From assembly GCF_014490665.1 (NCBI RefSeq), contig NZ_CP061038.1, forward strand, positions 2,914,001 through 2,978,000: a stretch of DNA of 64,000 nucleotides. The letters are read 5' to 3'. A model generated the notes under the pieces. That model ran no database searches. It saw only the letters and a list, made by a program, of their open reading frames with translations, and was not told the DNA's origin. The stretch is from Sphingomonas alpina (GTDB lineage Bacteria; Pseudomonadota; Alphaproteobacteria; Sphingomonadales; Sphingomonadaceae). Below, piece by piece: positions 47,901 to 55,581 of this stretch (position 1 is the stretch's first letter; each line of letters begins with the position of its first letter). The translations under genes were made by a program, and so were the position numbers.

Positions 47901-48179
47901 TTGGACAAGATGTACCTGAACACCTGGGAAGACTATAATTCGGTCAATGGCGGCCCTCCGCAGAACCCGGATTATGCGTCGCTCGAGAGGTATCCGGTTA
48001 CGACCTACAATGACGTCCGCGTCGGCTTCGACGTGAACGACAAGTTCAAGATCGACCTGGGTATCAACAATGTCGGCGACACCAAGCCTCCGTACGGCCT
48101 GACCGGCGTCGGCGCGGGCTCGGGCATCTACGACAACCGTGGCCGCTTCTTCTACACGGGCGTCACTGCCAAGTTCTGA
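44961..48179 (+). CDS. TonB-dependent outer membrane receptor
   Basis: 1072 residues with a signal peptide (MLKTRLLAASALAAGTFMVPTGAFA). The plug domain shows IIVTGSRIRRPNDDSPVPITTV, LPQLRSSLGSQN, GLGRSRTLVLINGRR, VDIVTGGNSSIYGSDAIAGVVNF; the barrel ends with FFYTGVTAKF, a terminal Phe as required for BAM assembly. It resembles the large sugar or complex-substrate receptors of sphingomonads rather than siderophore receptors, but the ligand cannot be told. A strong terminator follows. Confidence 0.95.
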   Translation: MLKTRLLAASALAAGTFMVPTGAFAQAAPAAAEQPAATDAADANDDTIIVTGSRIRRPNDDSPVPITTVSKEEIFQSGRISVGDVLNDLPQLRSSLGSQNSTSGLGTRGVNFLDLRGLGRSRTLVLINGRRQVSADIINNGNAVDINTLPTDLIDRVDIVTGGNSSIYGSDAIAGVVNFVLKDNFEGLQFHGQSGVSRYGDAGNQYASVVAGTNFAEGRGNIALNVEFAHQSDYYASGRPNLRQNDAFVVVDTDSTPGDDVKDRAFYRDLRSSTISLGGQVGIRYSAAAAPCGKDAAGSVNSAYTCGFLFQPDGSLVSQTGLRVGLGPNGNFVGGNGTTSREGKLVVLSPDIKRYVANAIGHFEISPAFVPFFEAKYVRTDARGSQSGPFFAQGTTLQDGIDAGFADRSYSNGGVAGTNREGIRLDNPFLSAANRNILAAQMTAAINSGVNPNTGTAFGTTAAGLANQAAALAQVAAGTYRFSLRRNWVDLGTRDEQIRRELYRAVVGVRGDVGSDWNYEISANYGEHSERNVITGNVNTQRYLLAIDTTRNAAGQIVCRSQVDPVYGGSDVAGNAAVLARDIAACVPLNPFGQGNVSDAAKAYLTTPTVATGKAKQFVASGFVSGKLFELPGGPLAVSVGGEYRRETLTYDLDPVTQAGYAFYNAIPSFRAPAFEVKEAFGELSVPIIKDVPFFKELTLHGSGRVADYKGSVGTVYAYSGDVTWRPVSDLLLRGSYSKSVRSPYLGDLYSVPGQNFTPAPNDPCSARNINTGSSTRAANCAAAGRPAGYDYAYTASLEILSGGNPNLKAETSKSKTLGAVFQPSFFRGLTVSVDYYDITVDNVITSPTVQAALNACYDSPTLSNQFCALFQRAGASGGPNGEDPFRIIEGSYKDSPQNYARLKTRGFDTNIAFNRDFGFMKASLKGVWTHVVQNDQFTDPSRPNFKNVITDELGDPSDAFNISTDLKFGKFTIGHTFRWLDKMYLNTWEDYNSVNGGPPQNPDYASLERYPVTTYNDVRVGFDVNDKFKIDLGINNVGDTKPPYGLTGVGAGSGIYDNRGRFFYTGVTAKF

Positions 48180-48202
48180 TCGTCCGATCGGATCGAAAAG
48201 GA

Positions 48203-48232
48203 AGGGCCGGGGATCATCCCCGGCCCTTTTTT
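48203..48232 (+). terminator. Rho-independent terminator of the TonB receptor gene
   Basis: AGGGCCGGGGA (48203-48213), loop TCA, TCCCCGGCCCT (48217-48227), then a run of T (48227-48232). Eleven perfect GC-rich pairs with a U-tract, 24 bases after the stop codon. Confidence 0.9.
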
Positions 48233-48270
48233 ATTCTTTTTCGCCACGCGATGACCCCTGATAAGGAAGC

Positions 48271-49245
48271 ATGATGTCTGATGCAGTGATCACTCGTGCC
48301 AATCAGCTCAGCGCGTCGGGCGCGACAGCGGACGCCATCGCCTTGCTGACCAAAGCGGCGGACGCCGGCGACGTCGATGCGCTGATGCAGCTGGCCGTCT
48401 GGCGCCTTGTCGGGAAGACCATGCCACGCGATCTGAGCGAGGCGCGCGCATTGCTGCGACGGGCGGTTGCAATCGGTCATGTCGATGCCGCGCTGATGGA
48501 AGTGGCGCTGACCGCCAATGGCAGTGGCGGGCCCCCAAGCTGGACTGCAGCCCTGTCTCTTCTCCGAACTGCCGCCGTTGACGACCCGATCGCGATGGAG
48601 CAACTCCAATTGCTCGATACGATGGCGATCGACGCCGATGGTGCGCCCACACAATTGCCATCCCCGGAAGTGCTGAGCACCGCGCCGCACATCGTCCGCT
48701 TCGCAAGATTGTTCACGCAGCAGGAATGCGCACATATCGCTGGAGTCGCGGCTCCGATGCTTGAGCCCGCGCGGATCATCGACCCGCAGACCGGCCAATG
48801 GGTTGCGAACCCGATCCGCACGTCGGACGATGCGGCGATCGGTCCCACCAACGAGAATTTGGTGGTTCGCGCACTCAATCAGCGGATCGCCGCAGCCAGC
48901 GGGACCAGCATTGGCCAAGGCGAACCGCTGACTGTGCTACGCTACCGGCCGGGGCAGCAATACCGGCCCCATCTCGACACGATCCAGGGCGCTCAAAACC
49001 AGCGGATCAAGACGGTGTTGGTCTATCTCAATGAAGGTTTTGACGGCGGCGAGACTGTGTTTCCGGGCGTCAACCTGACGGTGACGCCACGCGGCGGCGA
49101 TGCCATCCTGTTCGACACTGTTCTGACGACGGGCGCCCCGGATCCCGCGGCGCGCCATGCCGGCCTGCCCGTTCGGCAGGGGGCGAAATGGCTGGCCACG
49201 CGATGGATTCGCGCGGAGCCGATCGATCCCTGGACGATCAGCTGA
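48271..49245 (+). CDS. Prolyl 4-hydroxylase-like 2OG-Fe(II) dioxygenase with Sel1-like N-terminus
   Basis: 324 residues. The first 115 residues are Sel1/TPR-like helices (DVDALMQLAVWRLVGKTMPRDLSEARALLRRAVAIGHVDAALMEVAL). The C-terminal P4H domain has iron ligands H234 and D236 (YRPHLDTI) and H296 (ARHAGLP), and K306 for 2-oxoglutarate, with VYLNEGFDGGETVFP between. It would hydroxylate a proline or other residue in a protein or peptide. Its place right after a TonB receptor recurs in Caulobacterales and sphingomonads as I know them. M2 is an alternative start. Confidence 0.88.
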   Translation: MMSDAVITRANQLSASGATADAIALLTKAADAGDVDALMQLAVWRLVGKTMPRDLSEARALLRRAVAIGHVDAALMEVALTANGSGGPPSWTAALSLLRTAAVDDPIAMEQLQLLDTMAIDADGAPTQLPSPEVLSTAPHIVRFARLFTQQECAHIAGVAAPMLEPARIIDPQTGQWVANPIRTSDDAAIGPTNENLVVRALNQRIAAASGTSIGQGEPLTVLRYRPGQQYRPHLDTIQGAQNQRIKTVLVYLNEGFDGGETVFPGVNLTVTPRGGDAILFDTVLTTGAPDPAARHAGLPVRQGAKWLATRWIRAEPIDPWTIS

Positions 49246-50275
49246 CCGTCCAGCAGCGTTGGAACCGCTCTCCAAGCCCCGTCAGTAGCTCATATTGCGA
49301 CATACCACTCGCAGCAGCCGCCACGGGAAGTCCATAATCCAACGCCACCCAATCGCCTTCGGCCAGCTCTGGCGCGGTCGAAACATCGATTGCGATGAGG
49401 TCCATCGAGACGCGCCCGAGCACCGGCAACTGTCGCTCCTCGAACAGAGCCGCCCCAGTGCCTGAGAAACCGCGGAAATAACCGTCGGCATAGCCGAGGT
49501 TGAGAATTGCGACCTGCGTGTCCCGGGTGGTCGTGAACGTCGCGTTATAGCCAACCGATGCGCCAGCCGGCACATGACGGCGCTGCAGTATCTGCGCCTC
49601 GGGTGTCACAACTTGACGGATCACACCTGCGAATTCCGGCCGCGGCACTCCCCCATATAGGGCAATGCCAGGCCGGGTGAGATCGAAGGCATAGCTCTCA
49701 CCCAAGGCTATTCCGGCGGAATTGGCGAGGCTCATGCGCCTGGCACCGGTGCGCCCCGCCAGAGCCGCAAAGGCCATGCGCTGACGTTCATTCATCGCAT
49801 GATCCTGATCGGCGCAAGCGAGGTGGCTCATCAGCGTTTCAACCTGCAGCCCGTCGAGTAGGCCCGCGGCGATATCATCGACCGATACGCCCAGCCGGTT
49901 CATCCCGGTGTCGACCATCACGTCACATGATCCGCCACCGGCTTGCTTCCAGCGCGCAATCTGGTTCACCGTGTTGAGCACCGGTCGGGCGCCCCCTGCC
50001 CCGGCCTGCGCAAGGTCCTCTTCCCGGACTCCGTGCAAGACCGAGACGGACACGCCGAATGATGCGAGGGGCTCTGCCTCTGCCCAGGTAGCGACGAAAA
50101 AATCTCGGCACCCTGCATCGGCGAGGCGTGACACGATCTGCATCGCACCCAAGCCGTAGCCGTCGGCCTTGATCGCAGCACCGCATGCGGCGCTGCCGCT
50201 CATCGCGGCAAGCGCGTGCCAGTTGCTGACCAGAGCAGCGGAATCAAGGTTCAAGCGTGAGGGCGCGTTCGTCAT
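49238..50275 (-). CDS. alr: Alanine racemase
   Basis: 345 residues. PLP-binding lysine K36 is in AAIKADGYGLGA; the second catalytic residue, Tyr, is in GASVGYNATF; DLTRPGIALYGGVP and GRVSMDLIAIDVS are family motifs. It makes D-alanine for peptidoglycan. Length is near the short end of the family. Convergent with the dioxygenase gene with an eight-base overlap; the MFS gene lies upstream 32 bases away on the same strand. Confidence 0.93.
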   Translation of the reverse strand: MTNAPSRLNLDSAALVSNWHALAAMSGSAACGAAIKADGYGLGAMQIVSRLADAGCRDFFVATWAEAEPLASFGVSVSVLHGVREEDLAQAGAGGARPVLNTVNQIARWKQAGGGSCDVMVDTGMNRLGVSVDDIAAGLLDGLQVETLMSHLACADQDHAMNERQRMAFAALAGRTGARRMSLANSAGIALGESYAFDLTRPGIALYGGVPRPEFAGVIRQVVTPEAQILQRRHVPAGASVGYNATFTTTRDTQVAILNLGYADGYFRGFSGTGAALFEERQLPVLGRVSMDLIAIDVSTAPELAEGDWVALDYGLPVAAAASGMSQYELLTGLGERFQRCWTVS

Positions 50276-50307
50276 GCCCAGCGGTTAGCGTTGCTTGCGG
50301 ATCTCCG

Positions 50308-51930
50308 CTAGTCGGCGCTCGCCATACCTGGCCGGGTTTCGCTCAACCCCCATACCGTTACCGCCAGTGCCATCGCGACCACGGCCATGGTGTACCACAG
50401 ACCCGCATAGGGATCACCGGTCTTCGCGACGATATACTGGCTGATAAAGGGCAAGAAACCACCGAAATAGCCCGTACCGAGATGGTAGGGGATCGACATC
50501 GAGCTGTAGCGGATCCGCGGCGGAAACATTTCCGACAACAATGCCGCCACCGGACCATAAGTGACACCGGAAAGCGCACCGAGCACGAGAATCGCGAACA
50601 GGATGACGGCGATATTGAGCGGCGCGGGGACGACCTTGTCGAGATTATACCCTGCCTTGGCCAACGCCATGTCGAGGCCGGCTGGCGTGGTATCGGCGAT
50701 CGGCAGGCCGCCGATCATCACCACCGTCACCGGGCTGTGCGCCTTGGTGTATTGCACGCCCTTTTTCGAGAAATAGTCGAGCAGGATACCGCATTGATCG
50801 GTCTGCTTCGTCGCAAACGGGCTATAGGCGCAAACCGGGCCGGAGACGATCACCGGCGCACGCTTCGCCGCCAGCGCAAGATCGGGATTGGCCGCGCTGC
50901 CGATCGCCCAGAAGACCGGGAAAAGCAGGATGAGGGTCAGAACATAGCCGACCACGATCGGCTTCTTGCGCCCGACCCGATCGGACAATTTGCCGAACAG
51001 AATGAACCAGAACAGCCCCATGATGCAGCCCACGCCGATGATCAGCTGCGCAGCGGTTTCCTGCACGCGCATCGTCGTCTGCAGAAAGGACAGCACGCTG
51101 AACATCGCGGTGTACCAGATCACCGTCAGCCCGGCAGCAATGCCGAACAGGGCGACGAACAACCGCTTGAGATTGCCGGGATAGGTAAAGCTTTCGACGA
51201 AGGGATTCTTCGCCATCTCACCTTCGGCCTTCATCTTCTTGAACACCGGGCTTTCGGATAGCTTCAGGCGCATCCACAATGACACGGCAAGCAGCAGCAG
51301 CGAGAAGAGGAAGGGAAACCGCCAGCCCCAGCTTTCCCAGAGTGCAGCCGGCAGGGCCCACTTGGTCGCGAGCACGACGACAAGGCTGAGGATGAAGCCG
51401 CCAACCACGCTCGCCTGGATGAAGCTGGTATAGTAACCCGATTTTCCCTTGGGCGAATGCTCCGCGACATAGATTGCCGCGCCGCCATATTCGCCACCAA
51501 GCGCCAGGCCCTGCAGGATGCGCAAGCCGATGACCATGATCGGTGCGGCGAATCCGATCGCCTCGAAAGACGGAATCAGGCCGACACCGGCGGTCGCGAT
51601 ACCCATCAGCGTAATCGTGACGAGGAAGGTATATTTGCGCCCAAGCTTGTCGCCGAGATAGCCGAACAGCACTGCCCCCAGAGGCCGGAAACCAAAGCCG
51701 ACCGCAAAGCCCGCCCAGGCGAGCAAGGTCTGCATCGTCTCGTTTCCGGCCGGGAAAAAGGTCCGGCCGATGATGCCCGACGCAGCGAGCGTGCCGTAGA
51801 TGAAGAAGTCGTACCATTCGAACACGGTGCCGAGCGACGACGCGGTGATGACCAGACGGATGTCCTTCACCGAGGGTTCGGACGTCATGCCGGGCTCTGA
51901 AGCGATGTCGGCTGCCGTGGTTATGGCCAT
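50308..51930 (-). CDS. MHS-family MFS transporter with a long periplasmic insertion
   Basis: 540 residues from the ATG at 51930 (GGGGAGAAGACA precedes it). MHS motifs are present: SSLGTVFEWYDFFIYGTLA, GFRPLGAVLFGYLGDKLGRK, GLALGGEYGGAA. About 100 residues longer than KgtP or ProP because of an insertion between two late helices (ALAAKRAPVIVSGPVCAYSPFATKQTDQCGILLDYF...), with two Cys that may pair. Such long forms are common in sphingomonads; the substrate is unknown, organic acids being the usual guess. Confidence 0.88.
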   Translation of the reverse strand: MAITTAADIASEPGMTSEPSVKDIRLVITASSLGTVFEWYDFFIYGTLAASGIIGRTFFPAGNETMQTLLAWAGFAVGFGFRPLGAVLFGYLGDKLGRKYTFLVTITLMGIATAGVGLIPSFEAIGFAAPIMVIGLRILQGLALGGEYGGAAIYVAEHSPKGKSGYYTSFIQASVVGGFILSLVVVLATKWALPAALWESWGWRFPFLFSLLLLAVSLWMRLKLSESPVFKKMKAEGEMAKNPFVESFTYPGNLKRLFVALFGIAAGLTVIWYTAMFSVLSFLQTTMRVQETAAQLIIGVGCIMGLFWFILFGKLSDRVGRKKPIVVGYVLTLILLFPVFWAIGSAANPDLALAAKRAPVIVSGPVCAYSPFATKQTDQCGILLDYFSKKGVQYTKAHSPVTVVMIGGLPIADTTPAGLDMALAKAGYNLDKVVPAPLNIAVILFAILVLGALSGVTYGPVAALLSEMFPPRIRYSSMSIPYHLGTGYFGGFLPFISQYIVAKTGDPYAGLWYTMAVVAMALAVTVWGLSETRPGMASAD

Positions 51931-52038
51931 TGTCTTCTCCCCCTGGTCCCCGCCGAGGTTTAGCGGGATTGTCGAGGGCGGCAAGCGTCCGTGTTGGAGC
52001 GATCGATCGTTGCAGGTCGGACGGCCCGACGGGCCGGA

Positions 52039-52593
52039 TCAGGCGCGGGTGAAGTGCATGACCCAGTTGGTTTCCCAGGTCTTGCCACCATCAGCGGACA
52101 GGGCCTGGCGCCATTCCGCACTGTTGGCGGTGATCGCCGACCATTGGAAGCGCAACTTGACCGGTTTTCCGCGCAGCATATCGTCGGCAAGGAAGGTTCC
52201 GACGCCGTCCTGGAAATTGCCCTTCACCGGCACGTCGATGGTGTGCGGACTGCGCCCGTCGAGCCACCAGATCGCCCAAAGCCCGTTCTTCGGATCATAG
52301 GAGCGCAGACCAACCGCACTGTAGGGGCCGCTCGGGATATCGAGCCAGTTGTCGTCGACATTGCCGACGCCACCCATCAGCGGCTGCATCACGCAGGTGC
52401 CTTCGAAATCCTGCCACGCGTCGCTACCGGTCAGCCGTTCCTTGAGGCGGTGATGCTTCACGCGCCACGACCCGATCAGGAAATCGAAATCATGCGCATG
52501 ATCGTCACCGGCAAGGCTATTGGCGACGGCAGGTACAGCCGTGGCGGCGCCGGCCAGGAGAGCAAGGCTGAGCATATCGCGGCGGTCGATCAT
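52039..52593 (-). CDS. Tat-like exported protein (DUF1579-type)
   Basis: 184 residues. The N-terminus MIDRRDMLSLALLAGAATAVPA has a twin-arginine-like RRDML followed by a hydrophobic stretch. The mature part (HDFDFLIGSWRVKHHRLKERL, WLDIPSGPYSAVGLRSYDPKNGLWAIWWLDGRSPHTID) resembles DUF1579/lipocalin-like proteins that appear as one beta barrel. Function unknown. It is alone between the transporter and mmsB. Confidence 0.72.
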   Translation of the reverse strand: MIDRRDMLSLALLAGAATAVPAVANSLAGDDHAHDFDFLIGSWRVKHHRLKERLTGSDAWQDFEGTCVMQPLMGGVGNVDDNWLDIPSGPYSAVGLRSYDPKNGLWAIWWLDGRSPHTIDVPVKGNFQDGVGTFLADDMLRGKPVKLRFQWSAITANSAEWRQALSADGGKTWETNWVMHFTRA

Positions 52594-52681
52594 CGGGCGT
52601 CCTCAATTGTTGAACGCTCCGTCTAGTCTCCCGATCCTGACACCCAATGTCAGGATATTCCGGCCTGGTCGGAATTTCCGC

Positions 52682-53563
52682 CTAGCCTTGGTCAAGCATC
52701 CGGATGATCGCCGAGAAATCCAGCCCGCCCTGCCCTTCTGCGTAGAACTTCTCGTACAGTTCGGCCGCCTTCGCACCCATCGGCGTGTCGGCATGCGCCG
52801 TGCCGGCCGCTTCCATCGCCAGGCGCAGGTCCTTGAGCATCAGTGCCGTGGCGAAACCGCCCTGATACTCATTATCGGCGGGTGTTTTCGGGCCGACCCC
52901 GGGGAGCGGCGCATAGCTCGTCATCGACCAGCTCTGGCCCGACGAAACGCTCGCGATATCGAAGAATTTCTGCGCGTCGAGGCCAAGTTTTTGCGCAAGC
53001 AGGAAAGCCTCGCACGTCCCGATCATCGTAATGCCGAGCAGCATGTTGTTGGCGATCTTGGCGACCTGTCCGGTACCGCTTGCTCCGGCATGGATCACCG
53101 CCTTGCCCATATCGGCCAGGAAAGGCTGCGCACGATCGAACGCTTCGGCGCTGCCGCCGACCATGAAGGTGAGCGTACCGGCATTGGCAGCCGCAATGCC
53201 GCCCGAAACAGGTGCGTCGACCGACGTATAGCCCTTGGCAGACGCTGCTTCGGCGACGCGTTTCGCTGTGGCGACATCAATGGTCGAGCAATCGATCAGG
53301 ATCGCGGATTGCGGTGCGGCAGCGAAAATGGCGTCGGTATAGACGCCCTCCACATGCTTGCCGGCGGGCAGCATGGTGATGATCGCTTCGGCGCCATCGA
53401 GCGCATCTTCGACCGTTGCGGCGGGCAGGCAGCCGGCATCTTTCGCGCGGGCGAGCGCATCGGCCGAAAGGTCGAAAGCGCGGACGTCATGTCCCTTCTT
53501 CGCCAGGTTGGCGGCCATGCCGCCCCCCATGTTGCCGAGACCGATGAATGCGACGCGTGCCAT
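52682..53563 (-). CDS. mmsB: 3-hydroxyisobutyrate dehydrogenase
   Basis: 293 residues. The Rossmann start ARVAFIGLGNMGGGMAANLAKKGHDVRAFD, the substrate loop DAPVSGGIAAANAGTLTFMVGG and the catalytic lysine in GTGQVAKIANNMLLG fit beta-hydroxyacid dehydrogenases of the MmsB type. It oxidises 3-hydroxyisobutyrate to methylmalonate semialdehyde in valine breakdown, the step after the hydrolase at 54476. No mmsA follows. A 131-base gap with repeat family B separates it from the upstream enoyl-CoA hydratase gene. Confidence 0.92.
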   Translation of the reverse strand: MARVAFIGLGNMGGGMAANLAKKGHDVRAFDLSADALARAKDAGCLPAATVEDALDGAEAIITMLPAGKHVEGVYTDAIFAAAPQSAILIDCSTIDVATAKRVAEAASAKGYTSVDAPVSGGIAAANAGTLTFMVGGSAEAFDRAQPFLADMGKAVIHAGASGTGQVAKIANNMLLGITMIGTCEAFLLAQKLGLDAQKFFDIASVSSGQSWSMTSYAPLPGVGPKTPADNEYQGGFATALMLKDLRLAMEAAGTAHADTPMGAKAAELYEKFYAEGQGGLDFSAIIRMLDQG

Positions 53564-53570
53564 GCTATAT

Positions 53571-53694
53571 TCCTTCTCTCCCCTCCCGCTTGGGGAAGGG
53601 GCCGGGGATGGGCTCCCGGCCGATTATGTTGCGTGTCATTATGGACCGGGGACCCACCTCCCAGCCCTCTCCCGCAAGCGGGCAAGGGAGAAGG
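53571..53694. repeat. Long inverted repeat of family B between mmsB and enoyl-CoA hydratase genes
   Basis: Arms at 53571-53615 and 53649-53694 pair imperfectly (CCTTCTCTCCCCTCCCGCTT against AAGCGGGCAAGGGAGAAGG). The centre (cggccgattatgttgcg ... attatgg) resembles that of 34309-34430. It fills the gap between two genes of one operon, reaching to one base before the hydratase stop. Confidence 0.8.
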
Positions 53695-54471
53695 TTATTT
53701 GCCCGTCCAGTTCCCCGGGCGCTTCTCGACGAACGCGGCCATGCCCTCCTTCTGGTCGGCGGTGCCGAACAGGGCATGGAACAGCCGGCGTTCGAACTGG
53801 ATGCCTTGCGCCAGGCCCGTCTCGAACGCGGCGTTGACCATCTCCTTGTTGGCGAGCGCAGCGAGCGGCGCCATGCCGGCGATCGTCGCGGCGGTCTTCA
53901 GCGCCTCGTCGAGCAGTTCGGCCGCCGGAATGACCCGGCTGACCAGCCCCGCACGCTCCGCTTCCTCGGCGCCCATCATCCGGCCGGTCAGGCACATCTC
54001 CATCGCCTTGGCCTTGCCGATCGCGCGGGTCAGCCGCTGCGACCCGCCCATGCCGGGGCCAACGCCAAGCTTGATCTCGGGCTGGCCGAACTTCGCGGTG
54101 TCGGCAGCGAGGATGAAGTCGCACATCATCGCCAGTTCGCACCCGCCACCGAGCGCAAAGCCGGCAACCGCGGCGATGATCGGCTTGCGCGTCGCGGTGA
54201 AACGCTCCCACCCGGCGAAATAATTGCCGCTGAACATCTCGGCGAACGACTGGCCGGCCATTTCCTTGATGTCGGCGCCGGCAGCAAAAGCCTTTTCGCT
54301 GCCGGTCAGCACCGCGCAATGCTGGCTGTCATCAGCGTCATACGCGGTCATCGCCGCGACCAGCTCGCCGAGCACCTGGTTGTTGAGCGCATTGAGCGCC
54401 TGAGGACGGTTGAGGGTGATCAGCGTGACGGCGTCGCGCTGCTCGACGAGCAGGGTTTCGTAAGTGGCCAT
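53695..54471 (-). CDS. Enoyl-CoA hydratase
   Basis: 258 residues from the ATG at 54471 ([30 protein letters not shown]); the frame upstream to 54558 is not hydratase-like. Oxyanion hole [12 protein letters not shown], catalytic glutamates in [12 protein letters not shown] and [18 protein letters not shown]. It hydrates short-chain enoyl-CoA, here most likely methacrylyl-CoA in valine catabolism between the acyl-CoA dehydrogenase and the 3-hydroxyisobutyryl-CoA hydrolase. Four bases separate it from the upstream hydrolase. Confidence 0.93.
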   Translation of the reverse strand: MATYETLLVEQRDAVTLITLNRPQALNALNNQVLGELVAAMTAYDADDSQHCAVLTGSEKAFAAGADIKEMAGQSFAEMFSGNYFAGWERFTATRKPIIAAVAGFALGGGCELAMMCDFILAADTAKFGQPEIKLGVGPGMGGSQRLTRAIGKAKAMEMCLTGRMMGAEEAERAGLVSRVIPAAELLDEALKTAATIAGMAPLAALANKEMVNAAFETGLAQGIQFERRLFHALFGTADQKEGMAAFVEKRPGNWTGK

Positions 54472-54475
54472 TGGG

Positions 54476-55567
54476 TCAGTCTCCGGCGGCATTGTCGAAA
54501 GTAGGGGCAGGAAGCGGGGTCCAGGCCTGGCTGGCGGGCAGTGGCTGGAAGAAACCATCGACCATCGCCGCGGTCACGCCTTCGGGTGTGGCGGGATTCC
54601 AGATCGGCTGATTGTCCTTGTCGATCAGCAAGGCGCGGACGCCCTCGCCGAAATCGGGATGGCGGAACATGCGTGCGGCAATGCCGAATTCCATCCGCAT
54701 CTCATCGACGAAATGCGGCTGGCGCGGGCTTTCGACCAGCATGCGCAGCGACACCTTGCACGCGGTCGGCGATTTGGGGCGCAGGGTGTCGAGCTGCTTG
54801 AGCGCCCAGTCAGAGCCATCCGTCTCAAGCGCAGCAAGGATTTCCTCATAATCGTCCGAGGCGAACAGCCGGTCGATCAACGGCAGTTGGTCGACGATCT
54901 TCGCCAGCGGGGGCGCCACCGCGGCGCCCGCAAGTATCGATTCGACCTTTTCCGGCGTCGCGCAAAGCTCGGCCTTGAGCGCGTCGAGCCTCTCGGACGG
55001 GATGAAATAATTGGCGAGGCCAAGCGCGATACAATCCGCCCCGTCAAGCCGCGCACCGGTCAGCGCGAGATATTGCGCCGCCCGCCCGCGCAGCCGCGAC
55101 AGATAGCGCCCGCCGCCGACATCGGGGAACAGGCCGATCGCGGTTTCCGGCATAGCGAACATCGTGCGTTCGGTGACCACACGGTAGCGGCACGGGCAGG
55201 CAATCCCGACGCCGCCGCCCATCGTCACCCCGTCCATGAACACCACGCCGGGCTTCGGATAGGTGTACATCAGATGGTTGAGGCGATATTCCTGAAAGAA
55301 GAAGGCTTGCCCAGCCGCGCCATGCCCCTGCGCGCTGCGCGCGATCGTCACCACATCGCCCCCGGCACAGAAACCGCGCCCCTCGGCATGATCGATCAGG
55401 ATCAGCCGCACGCCGCGATCTTCGCGCCAGTCGAGCAGCGCACGGGTCATTTGCTGCACCATCGGCAGGTTGAGCGCATTCAGCGCCTTGGGCCGGTTGA
55501 GGCGCAAACGCCCGGCGCCGCCCTCACGATAGGCAAGTGTTTCGGTCGGGGTGGACATATCGTTCAT
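54476..55567 (-). CDS. 3-hydroxyisobutyryl-CoA hydrolase (enoyl-CoA hydratase/isomerase family)
   Basis: 363 residues from the ATG at 55567 ([17 protein letters not shown]); M4 is an alternative. HIBCH pattern: [55 protein letters not shown], and the longer C-terminus with [25 protein letters not shown]. It releases free 3-hydroxyisobutyrate from its CoA ester for mmsB. Directly follows phaC (14-base gap) and precedes the hydratase gene. Confidence 0.93.
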   Translation of the reverse strand: MNDMSTPTETLAYREGGAGRLRLNRPKALNALNLPMVQQMTRALLDWREDRGVRLILIDHAEGRGFCAGGDVVTIARSAQGHGAAGQAFFFQEYRLNHLMYTYPKPGVVFMDGVTMGGGVGIACPCRYRVVTERTMFAMPETAIGLFPDVGGGRYLSRLRGRAAQYLALTGARLDGADCIALGLANYFIPSERLDALKAELCATPEKVESILAGAAVAPPLAKIVDQLPLIDRLFASDDYEEILAALETDGSDWALKQLDTLRPKSPTACKVSLRMLVESPRQPHFVDEMRMEFGIAARMFRHPDFGEGVRALLIDKDNQPIWNPATPEGVTAAMVDGFFQPLPASQAWTPLPAPTFDNAAGD

Positions 55568-55581
55568 CGTTAAAGGCAAAC

